This document shows, one piece after another, positions 42,316-51,326 of a stretch of DNA of 64,000 nucleotides. The stretch is from the NCBI GenBank assembly GCA_026125665.1, contig JAHCKS010000010.1:34636-98635 (forward strand), given 5' to 3'. Both the position numbers and the translations under genes were made by a program. The first letter of the stretch is position 1; each line of letters begins with the position of its first letter. Origin of the DNA: Rubrivivax sp. (lineage in GTDB: Bacteria; Pseudomonadota; Gammaproteobacteria; Burkholderiales; Burkholderiaceae_C). The notes beneath the pieces are model-generated. The model worked only from the letters and a program-made list of their open reading frames with translations, was not told the origin of the DNA and did no database searches.

Positions 42316-44915
42316 TCGCCTCACTGCTGCATCGCGCAAGGCGCAGCACCGGCGACCCCGTCGAGGTCGATTTGACCGAGGAGGGTGCGCGCATTGCTTC
42401 GTGGCTGCCGTACAGCTCGTACCGCCCGGCCGACAAGGTCTTCATCAACCGAGACTCGCTCGGTTTCGTGCTCGCCGTCACCGCGCAGACCGGCGCGTCG
42501 ACCGATACGGCCGAGCGCCTGAAGGGGCTCTACGCGCGGCTCCCCACGGACGCGACGATGCAGATTCACCTGTGGGCGTCGCCGAACATCAGCCAGACGC
42601 TGCGCGCCTACGCGAACCTGCGCACGATGGACTCGGACTACCAGGCGCAGGCGGCGCTGCGCGGCGGCAGGCCCGCGCGCAACGCGAACGTGTTTCGCAC
42701 GATGGCGCGGCGCCGCTACGCCTTCCTGCGCCAGGCCTCGCACGAGCCCTTCTCGCCCGACGTCGCGTTCCTGGTGCGCGACTTCAGGGTCTTCGTTTCT
42801 GTCACGCTGCCCGGCAGCATCCGTGAGCTGAACCGCGTCGATGAGCTGCTCGAGATCCGCGACGGCATCAAGGGCACGCTGTCGGCCGCTCAATTCCCGG
42901 CGTGCGTGATCGGCGCCGACGAGCTGTTGGAGCTCGTGGGCGAATGGCTCAACCCGGCGCGCCTGCGCGGCAAGCAGATGACGGCGCTGGTCTACGACGA
43001 CTTCAAGCTTCTGTCCGAGCAGGTCGTCGACCGAGAGACCTCCGGCGACTGGGCAGACCCCTCCAAGGTCGTGCTGGAGCAGGTGGGCGGTGAGCCCGAG
43101 GACAACGTGGAGCTGCGCTTCCTGTCGCTGCAGCGCACTCCCAAGAGCTTCGCGCTATGGGGCATGGGTGCGCTCATTGGCGACATGTTCCAGGACAGCC
43201 TGCAGCTGCCTTGCCCGTTCCTCGTCACCATGGGCGTTTCGGTCCCCGACCAACTCGCCGTGTCGTCTTCGGCCGTGGCGGACAAGGCCGAGGCTGCGCG
43301 GAACGCTTCGGGCGACCTGGCCAAGTACAGCCCGCAGATGCAGGAGCGCAACGAGCACTGGGACAACGCGCTCAAGGCGCTGAGCAACGGCGGGAAGCTC
43401 GTCTGGTGCTACCACCAGGTCGTGCTCTTCGCACGTCCTGGGCAAGGAAAAGCGGCGGTGAGCGCGCTGCGCGACCTGTGGCGTGCGCGCGGCTTCGAGC
43501 TGGTGCTTGATGCCTACATCCACCGCGCGGCGCTGCTGCAGTCGCTACCGATGGGCATGAGCAAGCCCTTCGTCGCCGACTTGCAGCGTCTTCGCCGCTT
43601 GGAGATGCGCACCTCGGGCAACACGATCCACCTCGCGCCGCTCATCGCCGAGGGCAAGGGCACCGGTACGCCCACCATGCTCGGTATCGGCAGGCGCGGC
43701 CAACTTGCGGCCTTTGACTTCTTCGACAACGCCCAGGGCGGCAAGAACGTGGCCATCGTCGGAGCGGTGGGCTCTGGCAAGTCCACGCTCCTGCAGGAGA
43801 TCGCGACCTCCTACGCCTCGCGGGGTGCCAAGGTCCGGGTGTTCGAGGTCGGGCGCAGCTTCGAGCGGCTGACCAAGCGCGTGGGCGGGCAGTTCTTCGT
43901 GTTCACCCACGCGGCACGTCCCAACGTCAATCCGTTCAGTCTCGTGAGCAGCCAAGTGCTCGTGGACGGCGAGATGCGCGGGGGCATCGACGACGACGTC
44001 GCGCTGTTGCAGCCGCTGCTGGCCAAGATGGCCAGCCCCGATCGCGGCCTCGACCCGGCCATCTACGCGACGCTGGCTACCGTGATCAAGGAGGAATACG
44101 AACAGTCACGCCGGGAGCAGCGGGTGATGACCGTCACCGATGTCATGCGCCGCTACCGCACGGGGCGCCTGTATCCGGACCGGCCGGAGGACCAGCGCTA
44201 CTACGACATGGCGGACATGCTGGCGCCGTTCAGCGCCGGCGGTCCCTACGAGAAGTACTTCGAGGGGCAGAGCAACCTCGACTTCTCCAACGACTTCCTC
44301 GTCTTCGAGATGCAGGAGCTGGCGGCAAATCCGCACCTGCGCAGCGTGGTGCAGATGATCCTCTTGTACCGCGTCTCGCGCGAGATGCTCGAGGAGCGCC
44401 GGCGCCAGAAGATCTTCATCATGGACGAGGCGAAGGAGGCGCTGGCCGGCAACGGTGCCGACGACGAGGTGATGGCCAGGTTTCTCGACGCGCTGTACGT
44501 GCGGGTGCGCAAGTACAACGGCTCGGCCATCACCGCCACGCAGGATGTGGCCCACTACTTCACTTCCCCTTACGGAGCCTCGATCTGGAATCAGAGCGAG
44601 TACATCCTGATGGGCAAGCAGTCGGAGAACTCCATCGAGGCAATCGCCAAGGGCGAGGCCATCCGGCTGGACGATCACCTGCGGCGGGTGCTGACCTCGA
44701 TCAACACGAACTCGGGCGCGTTTCGCGAGTGGTACATCCACTCCGGCCTCTTCCGCGGCGTTGTCCGCCTCGTGCTGAACCCGAGCACGCTACTGCTGTA
44801 CAGCAACCGCGCCGAGGACAACGTGCCGCTGGACGCCGCGCTCGCGCGTGGCCTGGATGTGCCGCAGGCGATCGAGGAAGTGCTGCGCCAGCGCGGCATC
44901 GAGGAGCCGCAGTGA
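42312..44915 (+). CDS. traC: TraC-family conjugative ATPase (VirB4-like)
   Basis: TraC energises pilus assembly. The 867-residue protein carries Walker A GAVGSGKST (about residue 484-492) and Walker B KIFIMDEAKEAL (about residue 703) with a following GSAITATQDV motif. The N-terminal half is the TraC_F domain (KVFINRDSLGFVL, ARRRYAFLRQAS). Length and order match SXT/F-type TraC. It overlaps traV and the next gene by 4 bases each (ATGA, GTGA). Confidence 0.95.
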   Translation: MIASLLHRARRSTGDPVEVDLTEEGARIASWLPYSSYRPADKVFINRDSLGFVLAVTAQTGASTDTAERLKGLYARLPTDATMQIHLWASPNISQTLRAYANLRTMDSDYQAQAALRGGRPARNANVFRTMARRRYAFLRQASHEPFSPDVAFLVRDFRVFVSVTLPGSIRELNRVDELLEIRDGIKGTLSAAQFPACVIGADELLELVGEWLNPARLRGKQMTALVYDDFKLLSEQVVDRETSGDWADPSKVVLEQVGGEPEDNVELRFLSLQRTPKSFALWGMGALIGDMFQDSLQLPCPFLVTMGVSVPDQLAVSSSAVADKAEAARNASGDLAKYSPQMQERNEHWDNALKALSNGGKLVWCYHQVVLFARPGQGKAAVSALRDLWRARGFELVLDAYIHRAALLQSLPMGMSKPFVADLQRLRRLEMRTSGNTIHLAPLIAEGKGTGTPTMLGIGRRGQLAAFDFFDNAQGGKNVAIVGAVGSGKSTLLQEIATSYASRGAKVRVFEVGRSFERLTKRVGGQFFVFTHAARPNVNPFSLVSSQVLVDGEMRGGIDDDVALLQPLLAKMASPDRGLDPAIYATLATVIKEEYEQSRREQRVMTVTDVMRRYRTGRLYPDRPEDQRYYDMADMLAPFSAGGPYEKYFEGQSNLDFSNDFLVFEMQELAANPHLRSVVQMILLYRVSREMLEERRRQKIFIMDEAKEALAGNGADDEVMARFLDALYVRVRKYNGSAITATQDVAHYFTSPYGASIWNQSEYILMGKQSENSIEAIAKGEAIRLDDHLRRVLTSINTNSGAFREWYIHSGLFRGVVRLVLNPSTLLLYSNRAEDNVPLDAALARGLDVPQAIEEVLRQRGIEEPQ

Positions 44916-45433
44916 CGGTGATGGCTGCGGGGTTCGTCCCCGTCCTGCTCGTCAGCGCATCCGTGAGCGCGCTGGCGCTTGGCGTGTATGACCAGACGGT
45001 GCGCCAGCCACGCACGCCGCGTATTGCCGTGGTCGACATCGCACGGCTTTACGCGGCGGCCGAGTCGCAGGCGCGCGCGAGCCTCGTGGCGCGCGCGGCG
45101 GGCGCTGCGTCAACGATCGAGCAAGGTGCAGCCACCGGAGCGCCGCCGGGCGCGCCCGGGAGCGTGTCCGCGGGTGGAGCAACTGCCCCTCCCGCTGCGG
45201 CGTCTGCGCTGCCCCCCGAGCTCGCCACGATGCGCGAGATGAGCAACTTCGGTCCGCGGCTGGAGGGGGTGCTCAGGCAGATCTCCACCGAGTGTGGCTG
45301 CGTCGTCGCCGCCATGGCTGCCGTTGTCGGAGACGTGGCCTCGGTGCCCGACTACACGCACGTGGCCGCGGGCCGGCTCGGGGTCGAGCTGCCGGCGACC
45401 CCAGCGACGGCGGCGATGTTGCCGCGCAGGTAG
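44912..45433 (+). CDS. trbI: TrbI-like (F-type) transfer protein
   Basis: The 173-residue protein has one N-terminal membrane helix (VPVLLVSASVSALALGVYD) and TPRIAVVDIARLYAAAESQAR, recalling F-type TrbI. The middle is Ala/Gly/Pro-rich, and a C-terminal ISTECGCVVAAMAAVVG has a Cys pair. The start is GTG overlapping traC (GTGA), with ATG 9 bases later as an alternative. Role in pilus retraction is known for F TrbI. Confidence 0.72.
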   Translation: MTVMAAGFVPVLLVSASVSALALGVYDQTVRQPRTPRIAVVDIARLYAAAESQARASLVARAAGAASTIEQGAATGAPPGAPGSVSAGGATAPPAAASALPPELATMREMSNFGPRLEGVLRQISTECGCVVAAMAAVVGDVASVPDYTHVAAGRLGVELPATPATAAMLPRR

Positions 45434-45443
45434 CGGGGAAGCC

Positions 45444-46259
45444 ATGGCGCGCGTGAACCTGGCCTGGGCACCCTTGGCGGCCAGCGAAATGGCAGCCGTT
45501 GACATTGCGCCCATCGGGGCGGCCGCCAGCGGCAGCCGAGAGCCGCCCGCCGGCGGTGCGTGGTCCTCGGCCAGGCGTTCGGAGCTCACGGCCGGAACGC
45601 ACGCTGGCCCGGGGGCTCCCGGCGTTCGATTGCCTGCGAGTGCAAGGGCGCGTCTGGCCGCTCGCTTCGCCGCTCGTTTCGCCGCTCGCTGGCCACATGT
45701 CCGGCGTGCATTGCCGCGCGACATGCTGATCCTGCTCTGGCTTGCCCTGTTCGCGCAGTCGTTCGGGCTGGCCTGGGTGTCTACCGAAAGCGTGCACGTG
45801 CGGGCGGGCTTCATCCTGAAGGGCGCTCCCGTGCGCCCTGGAGAGCTGGCGGTCTTTCTGTACCGCGGTGGTTCCATCCCCGACTACTACCCGTCGTCGA
45901 GCTTCTCGCTTCCCGGGTGGCTCGCGGATCTCGTCGGCGTGCGAACGGACGCCGCGTCGCGCGCCGGCCCGAAGAGGGACACAGGTTTCGTGAAGTACCT
46001 CTGGGGCGTGCCGGGCGACCGCATCGAGGTCGTCGGGGACGAAGTCTTCCTCACGAACGCCCGCGGACGTTGGGCGATGGGCAAGGTCAAGCCGCGTGCG
46101 CGCAGCGGCGCGGCGCTCGCGCCCATCGCCCCGCAGACCATCCCTGCCGGTTACGCCTACATGTGGGCGCCGCACCCCGATGCACTGGACTCGCGCTACT
46201 TGCTCATGGGGCTCGTGCCGCTGTCCAGCGTCGCCGGGCGGGCGGTGCCGCTGTGGTGA
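45444..46259 (+). CDS. trhF: TrhF/TraF-like S26 signal peptidase
   Basis: The 271-residue protein has a long Ala/Arg-rich N-terminus (~90 residues), one membrane helix (MLILLWLALFAQSFGLAWV) and an S26-type catalytic domain. The motif is divergent: STESVHVRAGFILKGAPVRPGELAVFLYRGG supplies the probable Ser, and FVKYLWGVPGDRIEVVGDEVFLT supplies the Lys. C-terminal SRYLLMGLVPLSSVAGRAVPLW matches S26 members. TrhF matures the pilin or TraF in related systems. The extended N-terminus is unusual. Confidence 0.82.
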   Translation: MARVNLAWAPLAASEMAAVDIAPIGAAASGSREPPAGGAWSSARRSELTAGTHAGPGAPGVRLPASARARLAARFAARFAARWPHVRRALPRDMLILLWLALFAQSFGLAWVSTESVHVRAGFILKGAPVRPGELAVFLYRGGSIPDYYPSSSFSLPGWLADLVGVRTDAASRAGPKRDTGFVKYLWGVPGDRIEVVGDEVFLTNARGRWAMGKVKPRARSGAALAPIAPQTIPAGYAYMWAPHPDALDSRYLLMGLVPLSSVAGRAVPLW

Positions 46260-47029
46260 TGGACATGCGCAGCGTCAACCGACTGAGTGTGAGCGACCGC
46301 AGCGACGCAGCGCTCGAGCTGCTCGAGGACACCGGCGCGCGAGGACGCCGCGGGGGCGAAACGCTGCTCGTCGCGCTGCAGAGCGTGGCCGGCCTGGTCG
46401 GGCTGGCGGCCCTCGCGATCGCGATCGCCAGCCTGCTGCTCCGGCCCGCGCTCGCCCGAGACTTGGGCGTCATCGGCCCGGTGCATCAGATCGCCGAGCA
46501 GGACATGCTCGACTGGATTCACGCGCGTCTGAAGGCGCTGGAAGCCTCGGGTGAGCTTGGGCGCCGCCAGGAGCTGGCGCAAGCACGCGCCTTGGCAAGC
46601 GTGCGTGAGCCCGCCGCTGTGCCGGGCCTGCGCGCCGCGCAAGTCGCGCGCGAGTACGTCTTCGATCCTTCGATTCGCTTCGATGAGCCCGTCCTCGACG
46701 ACAAAGGGCGTGTCGTCGTCCCCGGGGGAACCGTGGCCAGCCCACTGGACGTGGTGCGCATGCGCTCCACCTGGCTCTTCTTCGATGCGCGCGACCCCCG
46801 CCAGGTGGCTCTCGCCGACGCCGAGGTGGCCGCCGCCGGCCGTGCGGGCAAGGTGCTGAAGCCCATTCTCGTCGCCGGCTCGCCCGTGCAGTTGTCGGAA
46901 CGCTGGCGTATGCAGGTCTACTTCGACCAAGGCGGGCTCATGGTCCGCCGCCTGGGCATCAGCGCCGTCCCGGCACGCGTGACACAGCAGGGCAAGTACC
47001 TGCGAGTCGAAGAGGTCCCGGCGCCATGA
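46256..47029 (+). CDS. traW: TraW-family transfer protein
   Basis: The 257-residue protein has a membrane helix (VAGLVGLAALAIAIASLLL) and TraW signature sequence REYVFDPSIRFDEPVLDDKGRVVVPGGT, with LFFDARDPRQV and GLMVRRLGISAVPARVTQQGKYLRV. TraW is a periplasmic assembly factor in F-type systems that pairs with TrbC. The start is GTG within GTGA (46256); ATG at 46259 also possible. Confidence 0.87.
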   Translation: MMDMRSVNRLSVSDRSDAALELLEDTGARGRRGGETLLVALQSVAGLVGLAALAIAIASLLLRPALARDLGVIGPVHQIAEQDMLDWIHARLKALEASGELGRRQELAQARALASVREPAAVPGLRAAQVAREYVFDPSIRFDEPVLDDKGRVVVPGGTVASPLDVVRMRSTWLFFDARDPRQVALADAEVAAAGRAGKVLKPILVAGSPVQLSERWRMQVYFDQGGLMVRRLGISAVPARVTQQGKYLRVEEVPAP

Positions 47030-48090
47030 ATCGAGCCTCGAGCTTCCTTCCGTCGCTGCGGCAGGCCCTGCTTGCCTCTCTCCTGGTGGTCCTCGTCGGC
47101 ATGCCGGGAGCCGTCCGATCTCAGGGCACCGGCCACGTCACCTGCCATGGCAAGTTTCCCAACCCGATCAGCGACATCTGCTGGAACTGCATCTTCCCGA
47201 TCTCGATAGGCGCGTTCGCAGTGGACATGGGCCAAGAGGACATCGAGAACCCGGCCTCGCCCGTGTGCTTCTGTCCCATCCCGGTGCCGCCCTACGTCCG
47301 CATGGGCCTGTCCATCGGTTTCTGGGAGCCGACGCGCCTCATCGAGTCCACGCGAACGCCGTTCTGCTTTCCGGCGCTCAATGGTTACTACATGGACTCC
47401 TCCAGCTACAGACCTTCAGGCGCGACGTCCTACACCACGCGCGATCGCAAGTCGCGCGATTCCTTCTACCAGGTGCATCTGTATGTCAACCCGATCCTCT
47501 ACTACATCGAGGACGCGGTGAACCAGATGTGCCTCGAGGCGGGCTCCTACGACCTTGCCTACATGAGCGAGTACGACCCCATGTGGCACGACGACCTGGA
47601 GAGCGCCATCCTCGCCCCCGAGTCGGCCGTGCTGACGAACTTGCTGGCCATTGCCGCCTGCTCCGCCGACTGTGTGGCTGCGAGCATCGGCTTCGGGTTG
47701 AAGGAGCTGTTCTGGTGTTCGGGCTGCAACGGGCCGGTCTACCCCATGAACGGCAACGTGCCGGTGCACATCGGAGGCGTGCAGGCCTCCTCGCTGCTCA
47801 ACCACCGCATCCTCGCCAAGCTGCACCGCCTCATGATCGCCTGGCAGTGGCACGGCGGCAGCGCGCTGTGTCAGGGCCACCCGGCGCCGCTCATGGACAA
47901 GCGGGCCTACAAGACCCAGATGGTCTACCCGATCCCGATGACCGCCGGCACCGACGGCTCGAGCTGGGGGCGATGCTGCCAGCCGCTGGGTCGAACGACC
48001 CAGGTCTGGGGCATCGGGCGCGAGTACCCGATCAAGGGCGAGGACTTTGCCTATCAAGTCTTTCGCAAGCGCAACTGCTGCATGAACTGA
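47026..48090 (+). CDS. traU: TraU-family transfer protein
   Basis: The 354-residue, Cys-rich periplasmic protein is the F-type TraU: GKFPNPISDICWNCIFPISIGAF, CFCPIPVPPYVRMGLSIGFWEPTRL, CSADCVAASIGFGLKELFWCSGCNG, GRCCQPLGRTTQVWGIG. It has a signal peptide ending about residue 35. TraU is DsbC-dependent and needed for DNA transfer. Coupled by ATGA to traW. Confidence 0.94.
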   Translation: MNRASSFLPSLRQALLASLLVVLVGMPGAVRSQGTGHVTCHGKFPNPISDICWNCIFPISIGAFAVDMGQEDIENPASPVCFCPIPVPPYVRMGLSIGFWEPTRLIESTRTPFCFPALNGYYMDSSSYRPSGATSYTTRDRKSRDSFYQVHLYVNPILYYIEDAVNQMCLEAGSYDLAYMSEYDPMWHDDLESAILAPESAVLTNLLAIAACSADCVAASIGFGLKELFWCSGCNGPVYPMNGNVPVHIGGVQASSLLNHRILAKLHRLMIAWQWHGGSALCQGHPAPLMDKRAYKTQMVYPIPMTAGTDGSSWGRCCQPLGRTTQVWGIGREYPIKGEDFAYQVFRKRNCCMN

Positions 48091-48093
48091 CCC

Positions 48094-49038
48094 ATGGCCG
48101 CTACCACGATCGCACCGCCGGGCAAGACCCGCGCCGTTGCCGCTGCCGGCGCCGCGGTGGCTGCCTTGCTCGCAGCCGGGCCGCCGGCTTGGTCGCAGAC
48201 GGCGACACCGCGGCCGGCAACCGCTCCTGCGAGACCCGCCGCGTCGATGCCTGCAGCGGCGGACCTGGACGCCGCGCGCCAGCTGCTGCCCAGCCGCGAG
48301 GAGATCCAACGCGCCGCCGCTCAGCAGCGCTCTGCCGCGCCAGGGCAGGGCATGCCTGGCGCCGCACCCGTCGTTGGGCCGGTCGTCCCGCCCGAGTCAA
48401 TGGATGCGCGACGCGCCGCAGGGGCGATCGATTTGTCCACCCTTGCCCGTCAATACGAGCGCCTGCGGCTCGGCCCGAACGCTGGGAGCGGTGACACCGA
48501 CAGCGACGGCAGCCGCGGTCGCGACGCCAGGGGCCTCGTGGCCTTCGTGAGCCTGGCGATGCCCGCGGCCTCGCTCGACCGGCTCATCGCCGACGCGCAG
48601 CGCCTGCGCGCGCCGCTGATGCTGCGCGGAATTACCGAGGGCTCGATCAGGGCGACGGCCGCGCGGATCGAGCGCCTCAATGCGGGGCGCCAGGTGGCCT
48701 GGCAGATCGATCCGGCCATGTTCAAGCGGTTCGACGTCCGGGTGGTCCCCGCCTTCGTTCTCGTGGATCCCGCGCGGCCGGTCACGGTGAACTGTCCCGG
48801 CGTGCCAAGTGGCGCGGCCCCTATGCCGGCAGGCGTGGCCGGGCTGCCCATTGCACCGAGCGTTGCCGATGCCGCTTGTCGGCCCGGTGCCGGTGTGCAG
48901 ACGCAGGCCTTCTCGAAGGTGACCGGCGACGTGTCCTTCGGCCACGCGCTGGCGGAGATCGAGCGCGCGGATCCGCCGTTCTCTGAGCTCGCCCGGCGCT
49001 ACGCAGCCCGACTCAAGGTCTCCGGAGGTGCACGATGA
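48094..49038 (+). CDS. trbC: TrbC-family (F-type) transfer protein
   Basis: The 314-residue exported protein has a signal peptide (GAAVAALLAAGPPAWSQ), a Pro/Ala/Gln-rich region (about residues 38-130), and the TrbC fold (GLVAFVSLAMPAASLDRLIADAQRLRAPLMLRGI, FKRFDVRVVPAFVLVDP), which resembles thioredoxin without its cysteines. TrbC works with TraW in F-type pilus assembly. It is coupled to traN by ATGA. Confidence 0.87.
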   Translation: MAATTIAPPGKTRAVAAAGAAVAALLAAGPPAWSQTATPRPATAPARPAASMPAAADLDAARQLLPSREEIQRAAAQQRSAAPGQGMPGAAPVVGPVVPPESMDARRAAGAIDLSTLARQYERLRLGPNAGSGDTDSDGSRGRDARGLVAFVSLAMPAASLDRLIADAQRLRAPLMLRGITEGSIRATAARIERLNAGRQVAWQIDPAMFKRFDVRVVPAFVLVDPARPVTVNCPGVPSGAAPMPAGVAGLPIAPSVADAACRPGAGVQTQAFSKVTGDVSFGHALAEIERADPPFSELARRYAARLKVSGGAR

Positions 49039-51326
49039 AGGGCAGTGCGGCCGCGCCACGCAGTGCCGTACCGCGATGCAGGCGGGGTCAGCGGATCCTC
49101 GGCCTGGCGGTCGTCATTGCGCTGGTCACCGTGGTCGCAGGTCCGGTGCGAGCTCAGCAGCAAGCCCAGCAGGCAACGCAGCAACAGCAGCAACGCGCCT
49201 TCGACTCCGCCCGGGCCATCGGCCGCACCCAGGCGCACCAAGGCGATGCGGCAGTGCGAGATGGGTCGAGCGAGGAGGTCGTGCGCCGCAATGTGCCGGG
49301 CTACAACGCGTCGCCACCAGCAACGCAGGTCTACTCGACCCAGGACACGAGCGCCGCGGCAGCCCAGCAGCGAGCTCACTGCGCGGCCAATCCGCGCGAT
49401 GCCGAGTGTTCAGCGCAAGCCGTAGGCTCGACGCGCCGCGACGCTGGCGCCGCTGCGCCTTCACAGCAGGCGCTTGCCAGCCGCGCCGCGGTGCGCGACC
49501 CGAGCGCCGTGCTGGGCGATGTCGCCAGCACGTACAACGCCTGTTCGGTCGGTGGTCGGATGATCTCGCCTGAGATCTGGCAGGAGGGCCTGTACGGCGT
49601 TGCCACCGGCCCATGGCAAGAGAGCGCGTGCACGAAGACGCTCACCGTCAATCCCACCGAGCGCCGCACGTGCCAGGACGGCGCCGTCATCGCCAGCGCC
49701 AGCGCGGCCGGCCTGGGCGGCCCGATCCAAGCCTCGGCCTACTGCAACACGCTCATGGGTCCGCGCGTGCGCGTGCAGGTCCACGCCTTCGGCAGCCGAG
49801 GCAGCTGCTCGGGGCCCCTCGACGCCGTGCTGGACCTGTCGCGGCCGCCCGCGCCGGGCGCCAAGCCGTTGCCCATCGGCCAGATCGCGCCCCACTGGGG
49901 CGGCGGCTGCTACCCAGTGGCGCTCGCCTGGGACGGCCCGGGGTGTGTGGATGGCCAGTGCAGCGTCACGGTCCACTTCACGGACGTCCCGGGCCCGGCG
50001 GACGTTCTGACCTGCCCCGCCGGGCAGGTGCCCGGCGGGCAGATCCCCTTCGAGCCCGGCTATGTGCCCGAGTCTGGCATGTGCTATGCAGAGTTCGCCG
50101 ATGTCGAGTCGTCCGGCGGACGCTCCGGAGGCTGGGAAAGCCGCGCCATCGGCTCAGGCGACAACCAGGTCACCTTGCGCGTGTACTGGGCCGTGATGGA
50201 CCCGGGTGTCACCAATGGCTGGCAGTGGCCAGCGCTTCACTACGCGCTGCCGCTGTCCTTTCCGCAGCCGCGCATCACCGCGCCGGCGGGCGAGTCGTGG
50301 GCCAACGAGTGCGCAGCCCTCGAGGCACTTGCGCCGCCGCTGCCTGCGGGAACGGCCGCTACCGGCCCTGTGATGCCCGCTCTCACCGATGCCGGCACGC
50401 GCCAGTGCACCCGCACCGCCAGCCTGTGCACCGAGGGCCCGTCCACCCGCACGATCGACGGCGTGAGCGTGTCGCGCGCCTGCTGGTCCTACACCGACAC
50501 CTACGCCTGCACCGAAACCGTCGCGCCGCCCGGATCATGGCCGAGCGGCCCGAGTGCCGGCGCAGCGATCGTTCCGCTGACGGCGGACGTCGCCCGCGGC
50601 TGCGAGCCCACCGGCTCGCCGACTTGCCAGGCCTGGGACGGAGTGCAGCGCTGCACCCTGGCCGCTTTCAACTACCGCTGTCGCGAGGCCGCGGCGCGCT
50701 TCGAGCCGGCGCTGAACTGCGGCAACTCGAGCTTCTGCGCCGGTGGCTCGTGCTGGGACAGCAGCTACCAGGGCAACCAGAACTTCGCAGCCGCCTACTC
50801 CCAGTACCAGGCGCATGTGGAGGCAGCCAAGGACATCGATGAGGTGACCCTCACGATCTTCAAGGGCCGCGACAGCCGTTGCCACCGCGACAACTTCGGC
50901 GTCGACAACTGCTGCGACGACTCCGCCTACCTTCAGCAGTGCGCTGAGGCCGAGCAGACCACGGTGCGAGACCGTGACGCCGGCAAGTGCCATCAGGTGG
51001 GCGAGTACTGTTCGGCCCGCTCGCTCGGCGTGTGCCGCGATCGCACACGCACCTACTGCTGCTTCAGCTCCCTGCTCGGTCGCCTCGTGCAGGAGCAGGG
51101 GCGCGTGCAGATCGCGCGCGACTGGGGTACCCCGGAGACACCAAACTGCGCGGGCTTCACGCCCGACGAGCTGGCGAGGCTCGACTGGTCACAGTTCGAC
51201 CTGAGCGAGTTCTACGCGCACATCCGGGTCGACAACCCGCCGAGTCAAGCCGGCGCGACCGGCGGCGCTGCCGGCAAGCAGCCCCAGTGCTACTACGGCA
51301 ACGGTCAGTGCGGAGGTGGCTCTTGA
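49035..51326 (+). CDS. traN: TraN-family mating-pair stabilisation protein
   Basis: The 763-residue protein has a signal peptide (VIALVTVVAGPVRAQ) and many cysteines, mainly in the C-terminal half (CEPTGSPTCQAWDGVQRCTLAAFNYRC, CGNSSFCAGGSCWDSSYQGNQNF, NCCDDSAYLQQCAEAEQ, CCFSSLLGRLVQEQGRVQIARDWG). TraN is an outer-membrane adhesin that recognises recipient porins; recognition differs among TraN types and cannot be assigned here. It overlaps the next gene by TTGA. Confidence 0.93.
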   Translation: MKGSAAAPRSAVPRCRRGQRILGLAVVIALVTVVAGPVRAQQQAQQATQQQQQRAFDSARAIGRTQAHQGDAAVRDGSSEEVVRRNVPGYNASPPATQVYSTQDTSAAAAQQRAHCAANPRDAECSAQAVGSTRRDAGAAAPSQQALASRAAVRDPSAVLGDVASTYNACSVGGRMISPEIWQEGLYGVATGPWQESACTKTLTVNPTERRTCQDGAVIASASAAGLGGPIQASAYCNTLMGPRVRVQVHAFGSRGSCSGPLDAVLDLSRPPAPGAKPLPIGQIAPHWGGGCYPVALAWDGPGCVDGQCSVTVHFTDVPGPADVLTCPAGQVPGGQIPFEPGYVPESGMCYAEFADVESSGGRSGGWESRAIGSGDNQVTLRVYWAVMDPGVTNGWQWPALHYALPLSFPQPRITAPAGESWANECAALEALAPPLPAGTAATGPVMPALTDAGTRQCTRTASLCTEGPSTRTIDGVSVSRACWSYTDTYACTETVAPPGSWPSGPSAGAAIVPLTADVARGCEPTGSPTCQAWDGVQRCTLAAFNYRCREAAARFEPALNCGNSSFCAGGSCWDSSYQGNQNFAAAYSQYQAHVEAAKDIDEVTLTIFKGRDSRCHRDNFGVDNCCDDSAYLQQCAEAEQTTVRDRDAGKCHQVGEYCSARSLGVCRDRTRTYCCFSSLLGRLVQEQGRVQIARDWGTPETPNCAGFTPDELARLDWSQFDLSEFYAHIRVDNPPSQAGATGGAAGKQPQCYYGNGQCGGGS

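Noticed and set aside
42312-44915. TraC as a PFGI-type ATPase (TIGR03744-like)
   Set aside because: The surrounding TraL, TraE, TraK, TraB, TraV, TraW, TraU, TrbC, TraN, TraF, TraH and TraG genes are F/SXT-type, so the SXT/F TraC assignment is preferred.
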